From JAPOXR01 sp965221935 (GTDB lineage: Bacteria > Pseudomonadota > Alphaproteobacteria > Rhodobacterales > Rhodobacteraceae), in assembly GCA_965221935.1 (NCBI GenBank), contig CBDCSZ010000001.1, positions 62,001 to 126,000 of the forward strand: a DNA stretch of 64,000 nt. The letters run 5' to 3'. Below, piece after piece: positions 18,604 to 26,749 of the stretch. The first letter of the stretch is position 1. The number at the start of each line of letters is the position of its first letter. The notes beneath the pieces are model-generated. The model made no database searches, was not told where the DNA came from, and saw nothing but the letters and a program-made list of their open reading frames with translations. Position numbers and translations under genes: made by a program.

Positions 18604-19469
18604 AGCTTGGAGTCATTTGTGACGGCATCAGCCGCGACCTTGATCATGCGCTGACCGTCATGACCGAATTCGGCCTTGAATACGCCGAGCTTCAGTTTGT
18701 CTGGAACCGGGAGATCGGAGACCACTCCAACGAAGAAAACGCGCTTATTAAAGAACTGCTGCGAAAGCATGAAAAACAGGTCTGCTGCCTGTCCAAACAT
18801 GTGTTTGCCGGCATGACAGTGGCAAACCGGCCCGGAGACGGTCTGCACAGCAAACATATGGAAGGGCTGAAGCGGACGATCGGAATCGCGCACGATCTCG
18901 GCTCACCTTTGGTCCGCATCATGGCGCCGAAGAAAGAAACCATCGTCTGGGGGTCGCAGGGTGCGGAAATCTGGAATGTCGCGGTCGGCGCGTGGGACAG
19001 TCTTCTGGAACTGATCGCGCCTGCGGTCGAGCTGGCGCGGCGCGAAGACATGACATTGGCCGTCGAGACAGGCAACGGCATCATGATCAATTCCAGCCAC
19101 ACTGCCCGCAAGCTGATAGATGACCTGCGGGCCAAGGACCGGCTCAAAGTGCTGTGGGATCCGGCAAACTGCTGCTGGTGCCACGAAACCGCCTGGCCGG
19201 ATGCCTATACTGAAGTCAGGGACGGGTATCTGGGGCACATCCATATCAAGGATGTCGTGGTCGACACGCCAAGATCGCATCTGACCGTGGCCAAATACGG
19301 AAGCGGGCAGCTCGGACCGCTGTTCCCGAAAATCGCCGCATCCCTGCGAGAGGACGGCTACGGAGGCGTTGTGTCGTTCGAGAGCGTCCACCATCCCGGA
19401 AACGGCAGTTTTGAGGATGGATTCCGCGCCTGCATGGACGAATTCCGTTCCCATTTCGGCGATCTGTGA
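18600..19469 (+). CDS. sugar phosphate isomerase/epimerase-type TIM barrel protein
   Basis: 289-residue AP-endonuclease-2/xylose-isomerase-like barrel. Metal-binding residues are recognisable in order: Glu in LAVETGNG (about 160), Asp in VLWDPANCCW (about 185), His in GHIHIKDVV (about 215) and Glu in VVSFESVHHPG (about 260). The ATG at 18600 overlaps the dehydrogenase stop (ATGA). Members isomerise or epimerise hydroxy acids and sugars, for example 2-dehydrotetronate isomerase and hydroxypyruvate isomerase. Together with the dehydrogenase and PanB-like protein it suggests breakdown of a polyhydroxy acid taken up by the TRAP system. Confidence 0.85.
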   Translation: MKLGVICDGISRDLDHALTVMTEFGLEYAELQFVWNREIGDHSNEENALIKELLRKHEKQVCCLSKHVFAGMTVANRPGDGLHSKHMEGLKRTIGIAHDLGSPLVRIMAPKKETIVWGSQGAEIWNVAVGAWDSLLELIAPAVELARREDMTLAVETGNGIMINSSHTARKLIDDLRAKDRLKVLWDPANCCWCHETAWPDAYTEVRDGYLGHIHIKDVVVDTPRSHLTVAKYGSGQLGPLFPKIAASLREDGYGGVVSFESVHHPGNGSFEDGFRACMDEFRSHFGDL

Positions 19470-19483
19470 GGGAAGTGGCAACG

Positions 19484-20314
19484 GTGAAGCGCGTCTACAC
19501 ATGGTCAGCGAAACCGGCTGTGCGAACGGTCACGGTCGCTGACATGCGGGCGGACAAGGGCCAGCGCAAGTGGACACAGGTCACGGCCAACAGCGCCGAA
19601 GAAGCGCTTGCCGCACACGAGGCGGGCCTCGATATGATCATCTGCAATTCGACCAATGTCGAATCGTTGCGCTCGGCCGAAACGCCGCAGTTTCTGACTG
19701 CGGCAATCGGGCTGCCGGATTTTCCAACGCTGCAAGACATTCTCCGCGAGGCATTCCGGGCTTTGTCGCACGGCGCTGACGCGGTGCTGACGGCCCGCAG
19801 CATGGATGTCGTCAGGGAACTTGCCAAAGAAGAAATCCCGGTCATGGGCCATCTCGGCCTGGTGCCGAGAAAATCCACTTGGGTTGGCGAATTGCGGGCG
19901 GTCGGAAGCACAGGGGAGGAGGCCTTTGAGCTCTACCGCCGGTTCAAACGGCTCGAAGATGCCGGCGGTGTGCTGGTGGAAGCGGAAGTCATTCCGGGCA
20001 TGGTGATGGATATGATTTCCCGGAGGACGTCCTTGATCACAGTTTCCCTCGGCTCCGGCGCCGGCGTCGATGTCGATTATCTCTTCATGGAAGACATTTG
20101 CGGAGACAGCGAAAACCCGCCGCGCCATGCCAGAGCCTTTGGCAATATGCGCCTGATCCGCGAACAGCTGAGGCAGGAACGCGTGTCCGCTCTCACCGCG
20201 TTTCGCAAGGCCGCGGAATCGGGAGAGTTCCCGGGCAAGGCGGAATCCGTCGCCATCAAAGACACGGAACTGACCGCATTCAGGCGCCGGCTGGAGCGCG
20301 AAAGCGCAGGGTGA
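19484..20314 (+). CDS. PanB-like (ketopantoate hydroxymethyltransferase superfamily) aldolase homologue
   Basis: 276-residue protein related to PanB. Matching blocks are IPVMGHLGLVPR, the LVEAEVIP stretch holding the catalytic Glu, LGSGAGVDVDYLFMEDICG, and a C-terminal helix ending ESGEFPGKAES like ESGVYPGEE of PanB. The expected metal ligands are altered: VGDS appears as ICNS and KIEGG as LTARS. This suggests a different metal site or reaction, perhaps a retro-aldol cleavage of a 2-oxo acid. The GTG at 19484 is preferred because GAGGGA lies about ten bases upstream. The gene directly follows the isomerase in the TRAP operon. Confidence 0.7.
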   Translation: MKRVYTWSAKPAVRTVTVADMRADKGQRKWTQVTANSAEEALAAHEAGLDMIICNSTNVESLRSAETPQFLTAAIGLPDFPTLQDILREAFRALSHGADAVLTARSMDVVRELAKEEIPVMGHLGLVPRKSTWVGELRAVGSTGEEAFELYRRFKRLEDAGGVLVEAEVIPGMVMDMISRRTSLITVSLGSGAGVDVDYLFMEDICGDSENPPRHARAFGNMRLIREQLRQERVSALTAFRKAAESGEFPGKAESVAIKDTELTAFRRRLERESAG

Positions 20315-20604
20315 AGCCGCTGCCCCCAATATCCGCTTCCACTGATTCGGTGGCCGAAGGCTGACAACTCGCTCCGCACCGGCGCACGGCTCGCGCCTTT
20401 GCCAGGAGACTCTGGTCCTGCGCCGCGCAATGGTCCGGTCCAGTTCGCGAACCCCCTCGGCGGCCGGACGACACGGGCAGCGCCTTCGCAGTTCATCAAA
20501 TCCTTCGCACCCGAAAGCGGCGGATGCCAAAAATTATCCTTTTGAATGCATGGCGAAAGTAAGAAGATGGCAAGCCCGGACGATGGCAAATCAGGGACCC
20601 GAAG
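20315..20604. other. intergenic, no gene recognised
   Basis: About 290 bases between the catabolic operon and the DUF899 gene. No coding frame, RNA or convincing terminator was recognised. An AT-richer patch around 20530-20545 could hold a promoter for the next gene. Confidence 0.4.
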
Positions 20605-21207
20605 ATGTCCAGCAAGGAAATTGTGGAAGTCGAGCGTGAGATATTCGAATTGTCAATCAAGCTCAGCAAATTGCGGCAGGCGGCAGCGCCGGCGCCTGTG
20701 CTCGACTATTGTTTTGAAACCTTCAGCGGCACAGCGGCGCTGAGCGAACTGTTCGGCGGCAAAAAGCATCTGCTCGCAATTCACAATATGGGTCAGGGGT
20801 GCCGCTACTGCACATTGTGGGCGGACGGGCTCAACGGACTGCTGCAGCATCTGGAATCGGCTTTCGCGGTGGTTCTGCTCTCGCCGGATCCGCCGCAGCT
20901 GCAGCGCGATTTTGCGAATTCGCGGGGTTGGCGCTTCCGCCTGGCGTCTCACGGCGGCGGAAAATACATCGCCGAACAGTCGGTCATGGAGGGGCACGGC
21001 AACATGCCCGGTGCGGTGGTGTACGAGCTGTCGGAGGATAGAATACTTCGCAGTAACAGCGTCGTTTTTGGACCTGGCGATCTTTATTGCCCGGTCTGGC
21101 ATCTGCTGCCGCTGGCCGGAATAGACGCCGGGACCTGGACGCCGCAGTTTCGTTACTGGAGGCCGCCGGCCGTGTTGGATGACGGCGGTGAGAATGTTCT
21201 GGACTGA
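20605..21207 (+). CDS. DUF899-type thioredoxin-like protein
   Basis: 200-residue predicted cytoplasmic protein with the thioredoxin-like DUF899 architecture. A short coiled N-terminus (EIVEVEREIFELSIKLSKLR) is followed by ELFGGKKHLLAIHNMGQGCRYCTLWADG, with a CRYC redox-like pair. The late segment DLYCPVWHLLPLAG is typical for the group. Its function is not established; redox or peroxide roles are assumed from the fold. The start at 20605 has only a weak ribosome site. It stands alone on the plus strand. Confidence 0.75.
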   Translation: MSSKEIVEVEREIFELSIKLSKLRQAAAPAPVLDYCFETFSGTAALSELFGGKKHLLAIHNMGQGCRYCTLWADGLNGLLQHLESAFAVVLLSPDPPQLQRDFANSRGWRFRLASHGGGKYIAEQSVMEGHGNMPGAVVYELSEDRILRSNSVVFGPGDLYCPVWHLLPLAGIDAGTWTPQFRYWRPPAVLDDGGENVLD

Positions 21208-21399
21208 ACGCGTGAGGGCGCCGAACGCCGGCACGGCGGGTCCCGCCGCATCACTTCGCCCAGGAGTGGAAGTCGGTTTCGGCTCTTTGTGAAACCGGTC
21301 GGCAGTCCGCTCCGGCCGGGCGCGGCCTGCGGAAACGCGCAGTTTGACAGGAATCGTCCGCGGCGCCGGCGCAGGGCTTTGGGATTCAGCCGACCTTTC

Positions 21400-21725
21400 C
21401 CGGACAGCAGCCGGCAAACGCTCCCCACCGTGGCCTTGGCACCCGGAATCCGGTATTCGCCGGCGCCCAGCGTGGAAAGATCGGCAAGCAGCGTCCGGAA
21501 GCTGTGCCCGGGAAGGCCGTCAGGCGTTCTTTTCGATGCCGCCTTGGCCTCCAAGGCGTCCGACACCTCCGCCGGGGCCTCCGGCAAGGCCCGCCCAACC
21601 CGTGAGAGCGACTTGCAGGCAGTGACCGCATCTTCGGCGCCGGTCCTGTCTTCATCAAGGCTGGTGCGGATGACACAGATCCCGTCAAAGGCGGACCCGG
21701 CCGCGATTCTCGCCGGGCCGCGCAA
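21400..21725 (-). pseudogene. degenerate IS1634-type transposase C-terminal remnant
   Basis: The minus-strand frame contains AFDGICVIRTSLDEDRTGAED and AVTACKSLSRVGRAL, matching the pre-catalytic-Glu block of an IS1634-type transposase (DG-YVVRTS, AV-YK-LSRVE-AF). A deletion follows, then SKRTPDGLPGHSFRTLLADL, matching the C-terminal block of the same family. The region between and after is missing or scrambled, and no start, ends or inverted repeats remain. It differs in sequence from the intact element in dctM. It lies directly upstream of the end of the dihydroxyacetone kinase gene. Confidence 0.7.
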
Positions 21726-21727
21726 AG

Positions 21728-23353
21728 TCAGGCGAAGTCTTGGATCTGCTCGAAAAGCAGGGCAACGGCTTCTGCTCCGGGATCGTTGTGCCCGGCCAGA
21801 CTTTCCTCCGGCAGATAGCTTGCCCGGCCGGCCTTGGCGCGGGTGATCCCAGCGGTCTCATCGGCGCCTTTCCTGGCGGCGCGGGCGGCCGCGGCAAGAC
21901 CGCGGTGAAGATTTTCCAGCGCTGGATGCAGGGCGTCAATCATGGTCCGGTCGCCTGGCCCTGCGCCGCCAACCTGCTGTATGCGGTCGAGACCGGAATT
22001 CAGCACGCCGGCGGTGTCCTGGCCATTCGCGGAAGCGTCTGCGGCGGCGGCAAAGAAGATGGCCAGCAGCACACCGGAGGAACCGCCCATCGTCTGACTG
22101 AGCTCTTGGCCGACTGCCTGCAACAGCTCCGTGCGATTCGCCAGAGGGAGCCGGTCAAGCGCATCCATCAAGGCTCTTGCCGCCGTTGCCAATGTGCTTC
22201 CTGTGTCGCCGTCGCCAGACTTCGCGTCAAGCGCGTTCAACTCTGCCTCGGCGGCAATCAGGATCTGGCAGCAGCGCGTGACAAATTCCCGCATCCGGTC
22301 GTCTGCGGACGGAACCGGCTGAATCGGCGCAAGCCCTTCCGGCACGGGCATGACAGACGGCCCGGCGACTCGGTGACAGCCCGGCCATGCCTCGGGTGCG
22401 GCCGAGGCAAGCAGCGCCGCCTTATCCTCGTCGGTCAACGGCAGCAGCGAGACGGAAAACCCCTGCATATCAAGCGACGTCATCAAGGGGGCCGGCCCGA
22501 TGAGATGGCTGATCCTTCCGCCAAGACGGGAGGTGAGCAATTCCCGCTGGAGAACCGACATCTCAAGCGGTGTCGACCCGCCGAGATTGTTCAACAGCGC
22601 CGCAAACGGGCCTGGTCCCGCGCTGGCATCCAGCCGGTCAACAACCATTTCCATGGCGTTGCGGGCCGTGGAAAAACTGACCTGCACAACGCCCGCCTCG
22701 CCATGTATTCCCAATCCGAGTTCCGCCCGGTCCTTTCCTATGCGATTCTCCTTCGGCGAGCCTGGAACCGTGCAGGTGTCGAGCGACATCCCTATCGACA
22801 CGGCGGCGCCGATGACGCGGGTCGCCGCCGCGGTCACAGCTTCCAGATCCCCGCCCGCGTCGGCGCAGGCGCCGGCGATCTTATGCACGAAAAGGGTTCC
22901 TGCGACACCGCGCGCCTGCGCCAGTTCCGGAAGCGCGATATCATCATCGACAACCACCATGCTCACTCTCAGCCCGAGGGCCCGCGCCCGCTCCGCCGCC
23001 AATCCGAAGTTCAGCCTGTCGCCGGTGTAGTTTTTGACAATGAGAAGGCAGCCGGCCGGTCCGGTCACCGCAAGAATCCCCGCAAGGACAGCATCCACGG
23101 AGGGCGATGCGAACACTTCTCCGCAGACCGCCGCCGTCAGCATGCCTTGCCCGACAAACCCGGCATGGCTCGGCTCATGCCCGGAGCCGCCGCCCGACAC
23201 CAGGGCGACCCTGGTTTTGTCCCAGTCGGTGCGAATGACAACCTTGATATGCGGGAATCCGTCGAGCCGTCCCAGCCGCCCGCCGGCGGACCGCAGCATG
23301 CCGTCAATCGCGTCGGTGACGAGGGTTTCCCTGCTGTTCATAAACTGCTTCAT
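21728..23353 (-). CDS. dhaKL: dihydroxyacetone kinase, DhaK-DhaL fusion
   Basis: 541-residue ATP-dependent kinase of the fused type. The DhaK half (about 1-330) has VSGGGSGHEPSHAGFVG for substrate binding and the active-site His in GLGIHGEAGV. The DhaL half (about 350-540) has the nucleotide and magnesium motif DAKSGDGDTGSTLA, then GGSSGVLLAIFF and GPGDRTMIDAL. It phosphorylates dihydroxyacetone or related short ketoses to feed glycolysis. It sits 11 bases behind the last ATPase gene of a glycerol-type ABC operon, where a glycerol kinase would otherwise be expected. Confidence 0.93.
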   Translation of the reverse strand: MKQFMNSRETLVTDAIDGMLRSAGGRLGRLDGFPHIKVVIRTDWDKTRVALVSGGGSGHEPSHAGFVGQGMLTAAVCGEVFASPSVDAVLAGILAVTGPAGCLLIVKNYTGDRLNFGLAAERARALGLRVSMVVVDDDIALPELAQARGVAGTLFVHKIAGACADAGGDLEAVTAAATRVIGAAVSIGMSLDTCTVPGSPKENRIGKDRAELGLGIHGEAGVVQVSFSTARNAMEMVVDRLDASAGPGPFAALLNNLGGSTPLEMSVLQRELLTSRLGGRISHLIGPAPLMTSLDMQGFSVSLLPLTDEDKAALLASAAPEAWPGCHRVAGPSVMPVPEGLAPIQPVPSADDRMREFVTRCCQILIAAEAELNALDAKSGDGDTGSTLATAARALMDALDRLPLANRTELLQAVGQELSQTMGGSSGVLLAIFFAAAADASANGQDTAGVLNSGLDRIQQVGGAGPGDRTMIDALHPALENLHRGLAAAARAARKGADETAGITRAKAGRASYLPEESLAGHNDPGAEAVALLFEQIQDFA

Positions 23354-23364
23354 AAATTTTCCTT

Positions 23365-24360
23365 TCAGATTATGCGGTTGCCGACGGCATCAAAATAGAG
23401 CGGCGCCTGAGGCTCAATGGCGACCGAATCGCCGGGCGACTGTTGTGTGTGGACGTCGGTCAGGGTGACAATCGCGTGGCCCTCAAGGGACAGATGCAGC
23501 CGGGTTTCGTCGCCGAGCCGCTCAATCCGTGAGACGGTCGCGGATTTGCCTGATCCCTGCCGGATATGTTCCGGCCGCAGACCGATCGTGCTCGCCCCGA
23601 CGGGCGCGCCGGCGAACAGCCCGGCGGGAAGCGCATTGATGCGCGGGTTTCCCAGACGGTTGGCGACATAGAGACTGACCGGATTTTCGTAGATCTCGCG
23701 CGGTTTGCCGAACTGCACCAGCCTGCCCTCATCAAGCACTCCGACCTCAGTCGCCATTGTCATGGCCTCAATCTGTTCGTGCGTGACATAGAGAAACGTC
23801 GCTCCCAGGTTGGCCTGAATGCGTTTCAGCTCCACACGCAGCTCCGACCTCAATTTCGCATCCAGAGAGCTCAGCGGTTCATCCATGAGGTGGATGGCAG
23901 GGTCTCGAACGAGCGCGCGGCCGATTGCGACCCGCTGCATTTCACCGCCTGACAGTTCGGTTGCCCTGCTATCGAGCTTATGGATGATGTGCAGAATCTC
24001 CGCCACTTCCTGCGTTTTGCGCCGGATTTCCGTCTCGGGTGTCTGGAGAATGGGTGAACGCAGGGGAAAGGCCAGATTGTCGCGCACATTCAGGTGCGGG
24101 TAGAGGGAATAGTGCTGAAACACCATGGCGACATTGCGCTGCGCAGGAGTGTTTGCGACGACCGAATTCCCGTCGAACAGTATGTCGCCGTCATCCGGTT
24201 TCGCGAGGCCGGATATCAGGTTGAGTGTGGTGGTTTTGCCAGCCCCGCTCGGCCCGAGGAGAACGACAAAGGCACCGTTCCCGATTTCCATGGAAACTCT
24301 GTTCACAGCAACGGTCGCGCCGAACGACTTGGTCACACTGCGCAGCTCCACTTCAGCCAT
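23365..24360 (-). CDS. glpT: ABC transporter ATPase of glycerol-type importer (second ATPase)
   Basis: 331-residue ABC ATPase of the MalK/UgpC group. Walker A is GPSGAGKT, the signature is LSGGEMQRVAIGRA, Walker B is IHLMDEPLSSLDAK and the switch His is in YVTHEQIEAM. The C-terminal region is a TOBE/OB regulatory domain with IGLRPEHIRQ. It overlaps the preceding ATPase gene by eight bases. Two different ATPases plus a small membrane protein is the arrangement of rhizobial GlpSTPQUV glycerol importers; the symbol is given by that analogy. Confidence 0.85.
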   Translation of the reverse strand: MAEVELRSVTKSFGATVAVNRVSMEIGNGAFVVLLGPSGAGKTTTLNLISGLAKPDDGDILFDGNSVVANTPAQRNVAMVFQHYSLYPHLNVRDNLAFPLRSPILQTPETEIRRKTQEVAEILHIIHKLDSRATELSGGEMQRVAIGRALVRDPAIHLMDEPLSSLDAKLRSELRVELKRIQANLGATFLYVTHEQIEAMTMATEVGVLDEGRLVQFGKPREIYENPVSLYVANRLGNPRINALPAGLFAGAPVGASTIGLRPEHIRQGSGKSATVSRIERLGDETRLHLSLEGHAIVTLTDVHTQQSPGDSVAIEPQAPLYFDAVGNRII

Positions 24361-25450
24361 GCGGCGTCACTCCCTCGTGCAACTCCGAGCGCAAAGCGCG
24401 GCCGGACCGCCTGTCGAAAAGAGTGACGGTGCCGCCGTCGAATTCAATCCCTGCCGTTTCCCCGGTTCTGACCTGCCGACTCGAAGCGATGCGGGCCTTG
24501 AGCTCGCCGGTTTCAGTTTCGAGTGTCACAATCTGTGTTGTGCCGAGATATTCGGTGGCGGTCACCCGGCCCCGGAATTCCACGGCATCGGACAATCGGA
24601 TATGCTCCGGCCGCACCCCATAGATGCCGTCTCCGGCGAAAGCCTCGCGCAGCGCCGGCACTCCGAGCTCGTGGCCGCCGAGCGCGACCGACCTGTCTCC
24701 CTCCTCAACCTGCAGCGGCAGATGCAGAAAATTCATCGCCGGTGAGCCGATAAAGTCGGCGACAAAAACAGAGCTGGGTTTGTCATAGATGTCTTGGGGG
24801 ACGCCGAACTGTTCGATTTCGCCGTTATTCATGACCACGATCTTGTCGCCCATCTGCATGGCTTCAAGCTGATCGTGCGTGACATATACAGTTGTCGCCC
24901 CCATGCGGTTGTGAAGCGCCCGCAGTTCTTCCGCCATGTGGGAACGGAACTCCGCGTCCAGCGCTCCGAGCGGCTCGTCCATCAGAAAGCATTTTGGATC
25001 CCGCACAATGGCCCGGCCCAGCGCGACCCGCTGCCGGTCGCCGCCGGAAAGTGCGCTGACAGGCTTGTCCAGAAGACTCTCGATGCCAAGAATGCCGGCC
25101 ACTTCGGCAACTTTTCCGCGCACCGCGTCGCCTCGCATGCCCTGGCTGTGCAGCGGATAGCTAATGTTTTTGCGCACATTCATGTGCGGGTACAGCGCAT
25201 ACATCTGAAACACGAAGGCTATGTCGCGCTGGCTCGCCGGGATTTGGCTCACCTCGTCGCCATCGATGCGGATTTCCCCGGCGGTCGGCAATTCAAGCCC
25301 GGCGATCATCCGCAGCGTTGTCGTCTTGCCGCAGCCCGAGGGGCCGAGGATCATAAAGAACTCACCGTCACGGACCGTGAAAGTCGACGACCGGACCGCC
25401 ACGAAGGAATCGAACTTCTTGCGAAGACCATGCACCTGAATTTCAGCCAT
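24353..25450 (-). CDS. glpS: ABC transporter ATPase of glycerol-type importer (first ATPase)
   Basis: 365-residue ABC ATPase. Walker A is GPSGCGKT, Q-loop FVFQMYALYPH, signature LSGGDRQRVALGRA, Walker B KCFLMDEPLGALDAE, and H-loop YVTHDQLEAM. A C-terminal OB-type domain carries YGVRPEHIRLSD. The start at 25450 (MAEIQVHGLRKKF) is chosen because GGAGG sits about nine bases upstream; the open frame to 25498 overlaps nothing useful. It follows the small membrane protein by 25 bases. Symbol by analogy to the rhizobial system. Confidence 0.85.
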   Translation of the reverse strand: MAEIQVHGLRKKFDSFVAVRSSTFTVRDGEFFMILGPSGCGKTTTLRMIAGLELPTAGEIRIDGDEVSQIPASQRDIAFVFQMYALYPHMNVRKNISYPLHSQGMRGDAVRGKVAEVAGILGIESLLDKPVSALSGGDRQRVALGRAIVRDPKCFLMDEPLGALDAEFRSHMAEELRALHNRMGATTVYVTHDQLEAMQMGDKIVVMNNGEIEQFGVPQDIYDKPSSVFVADFIGSPAMNFLHLPLQVEEGDRSVALGGHELGVPALREAFAGDGIYGVRPEHIRLSDAVEFRGRVTATEYLGTTQIVTLETETGELKARIASSRQVRTGETAGIEFDGGTVTLFDRRSGRALRSELHEGVTPHG

Positions 25451-25475
25451 ATTGCGGTATCCTCCAGGCCGCCTG

Positions 25476-25664
25476 TCACTCTGGAAAGTGGCTGACAATA
25501 ATGAACATGACGGTGCCGGTGAGCGTGACGAAGAATGAATAAGTGAATGCCGCGAGCAGGTAGGGCTGCATCAGCATGATGACACCGACGGCGATCAAGA
25601 ACGACGCCAGTTTCTCCCAAGGACCGCGCCGGCAGCGCAAAAGACCGCGGACAAACCGTTTCAT
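25476..25664 (-). CDS. small two-helix membrane protein of the glycerol-type operon
   Basis: 62-residue protein with a basic N-terminus (MKRFVRGLLRCRRGPW) and two hydrophobic segments (LASFLIAVGVIMLMQPYLLAAF and FFVTLTGTVMFIIV). The ATG overlaps the permease stop by four bases (ATGA) and 25 bases separate it from the ATPase gene, so it is clearly part of the operon. A short membrane protein of unknown function (GlpU) is described in comparable rhizobial glycerol loci; equivalence is inferred from position and size. Confidence 0.75.
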   Translation of the reverse strand: MKRFVRGLLRCRRGPWEKLASFLIAVGVIMLMQPYLLAAFTYSFFVTLTGTVMFIIVSHFPE

Positions 25665-26599
25665 TTCCTGACCGCACCGAAGGTTATGCCCCGCAGCAAA
25701 TGTCTGCGCAGCAGAATTGTGAAGACCACGACCGGCACAAGAAATATCGTTGCGCCGGCGGCGACCGCCGGCCAGTCACGGCCTGCGACCCCGAGTATCG
25801 TCGGGATAAAAGGCGGCGCGGTCTGCGCCGAGCCGGAAGTCAGGAGCACCGCGAACGCGTATTCGTTCCAGGCGAAAATCAGACAGAAAATCGCGGTTGA
25901 GGCGATGCCCGTCGTCGCCTGCGGCAGAACGACTTTGTAAAACGCCTGAAACCGGGTGTAGCCGTCAATCAGCGCAGCTTCCTCATATTCCGGTGGAATC
26001 TCATCAATGAACCCCTTCAGCAGCCACACGGCCAGCGACAGATTCACCGCCGTGTACAGCAGAATCATGCCCGCATGGGTGTCGCTGAGTCCGAGCGAGC
26101 GGAACATCAGAAAGATTGGAATAGCGACTGCGATCGGCGGCATCATTCGGGTGGAAAGAATGAAAAACAGCAGATCATCCTTGAGCGGTATGTGGAACCG
26201 GGAGAAGGCGTAGGCCGCCAGGGTGCCGAGGAATACGGACAGGAATGTCGAACCGAAACCGATGATGACCGAATTCATGAAGCGGCCGCCGAAGCGGGAC
26301 GGACCGACGATCACCATGCCCTTATCGTGGACAATCTCTGCGTACCAATTCCGCGGCGGGTTGGCCTCCAGATACTCCTTCGACTGCAGCGTCTGGGTTG
26401 TGAACACGTTCACATAGCCTTCCAGCGATGGCTGAAACAGCAGCTTCGGCGGGTAGGCGATCGAGTCCTGCGATGACTTGAATCCCGTCGCCAGAATCCA
26501 CAGCAGCGGCATCAGTGTGATCAGAGCATAGGTGATCACCAAACCGCCGGCGATCCATTTCTGCAGGCTGGAAGGTTCGGTGACGGAATAGCCGCTCAT
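25661..26599 (-). CDS. ABC transporter permease of glycerol-type importer (GlpQ-like)
   Basis: 312-residue inner membrane permease of the MalG/UgpE class, with six predicted helices starting at ITYALITLMPLLWILATGF. The EAA loop reads YEEAALIDGYTRFQAFYKVVLPQA. A periplasmic stretch after helix 1 (about 60-95) is longer than in MalG. Its ATG overlaps a TGA ending a truncated upstream frame (26600-26639, reading SIYVKALNKVKER), probably the last codons of the lost partner permease. It should not form a working transporter without that partner. Confidence 0.85.
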   Translation of the reverse strand: MSGYSVTEPSSLQKWIAGGLVITYALITLMPLLWILATGFKSSQDSIAYPPKLLFQPSLEGYVNVFTTQTLQSKEYLEANPPRNWYAEIVHDKGMVIVGPSRFGGRFMNSVIIGFGSTFLSVFLGTLAAYAFSRFHIPLKDDLLFFILSTRMMPPIAVAIPIFLMFRSLGLSDTHAGMILLYTAVNLSLAVWLLKGFIDEIPPEYEEAALIDGYTRFQAFYKVVLPQATTGIASTAIFCLIFAWNEYAFAVLLTSGSAQTAPPFIPTILGVAGRDWPAVAAGATIFLVPVVVFTILLRRHLLRGITFGAVRK

Positions 26600-26749
26600 C
26601 GCTCCTTCACCTTATTCAAGGCTTTCACATAAATGGAGGGTAAGCGTTCGGTAAGGGGGTGATGGCCTTTATTTTCGGCGTTTGATGGCTGTATTTCCGG
26701 GTTTCATTTTCTTCTGGCAACAGTTTCCGACATCTGTTAATCCGGCCGC

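Noticed and set aside
21740..23398. 552-codon open frame antisense to dhaKL
   Set aside because: Opposite a complete dihydroxyacetone kinase with all motifs; no domain in the antisense translation.
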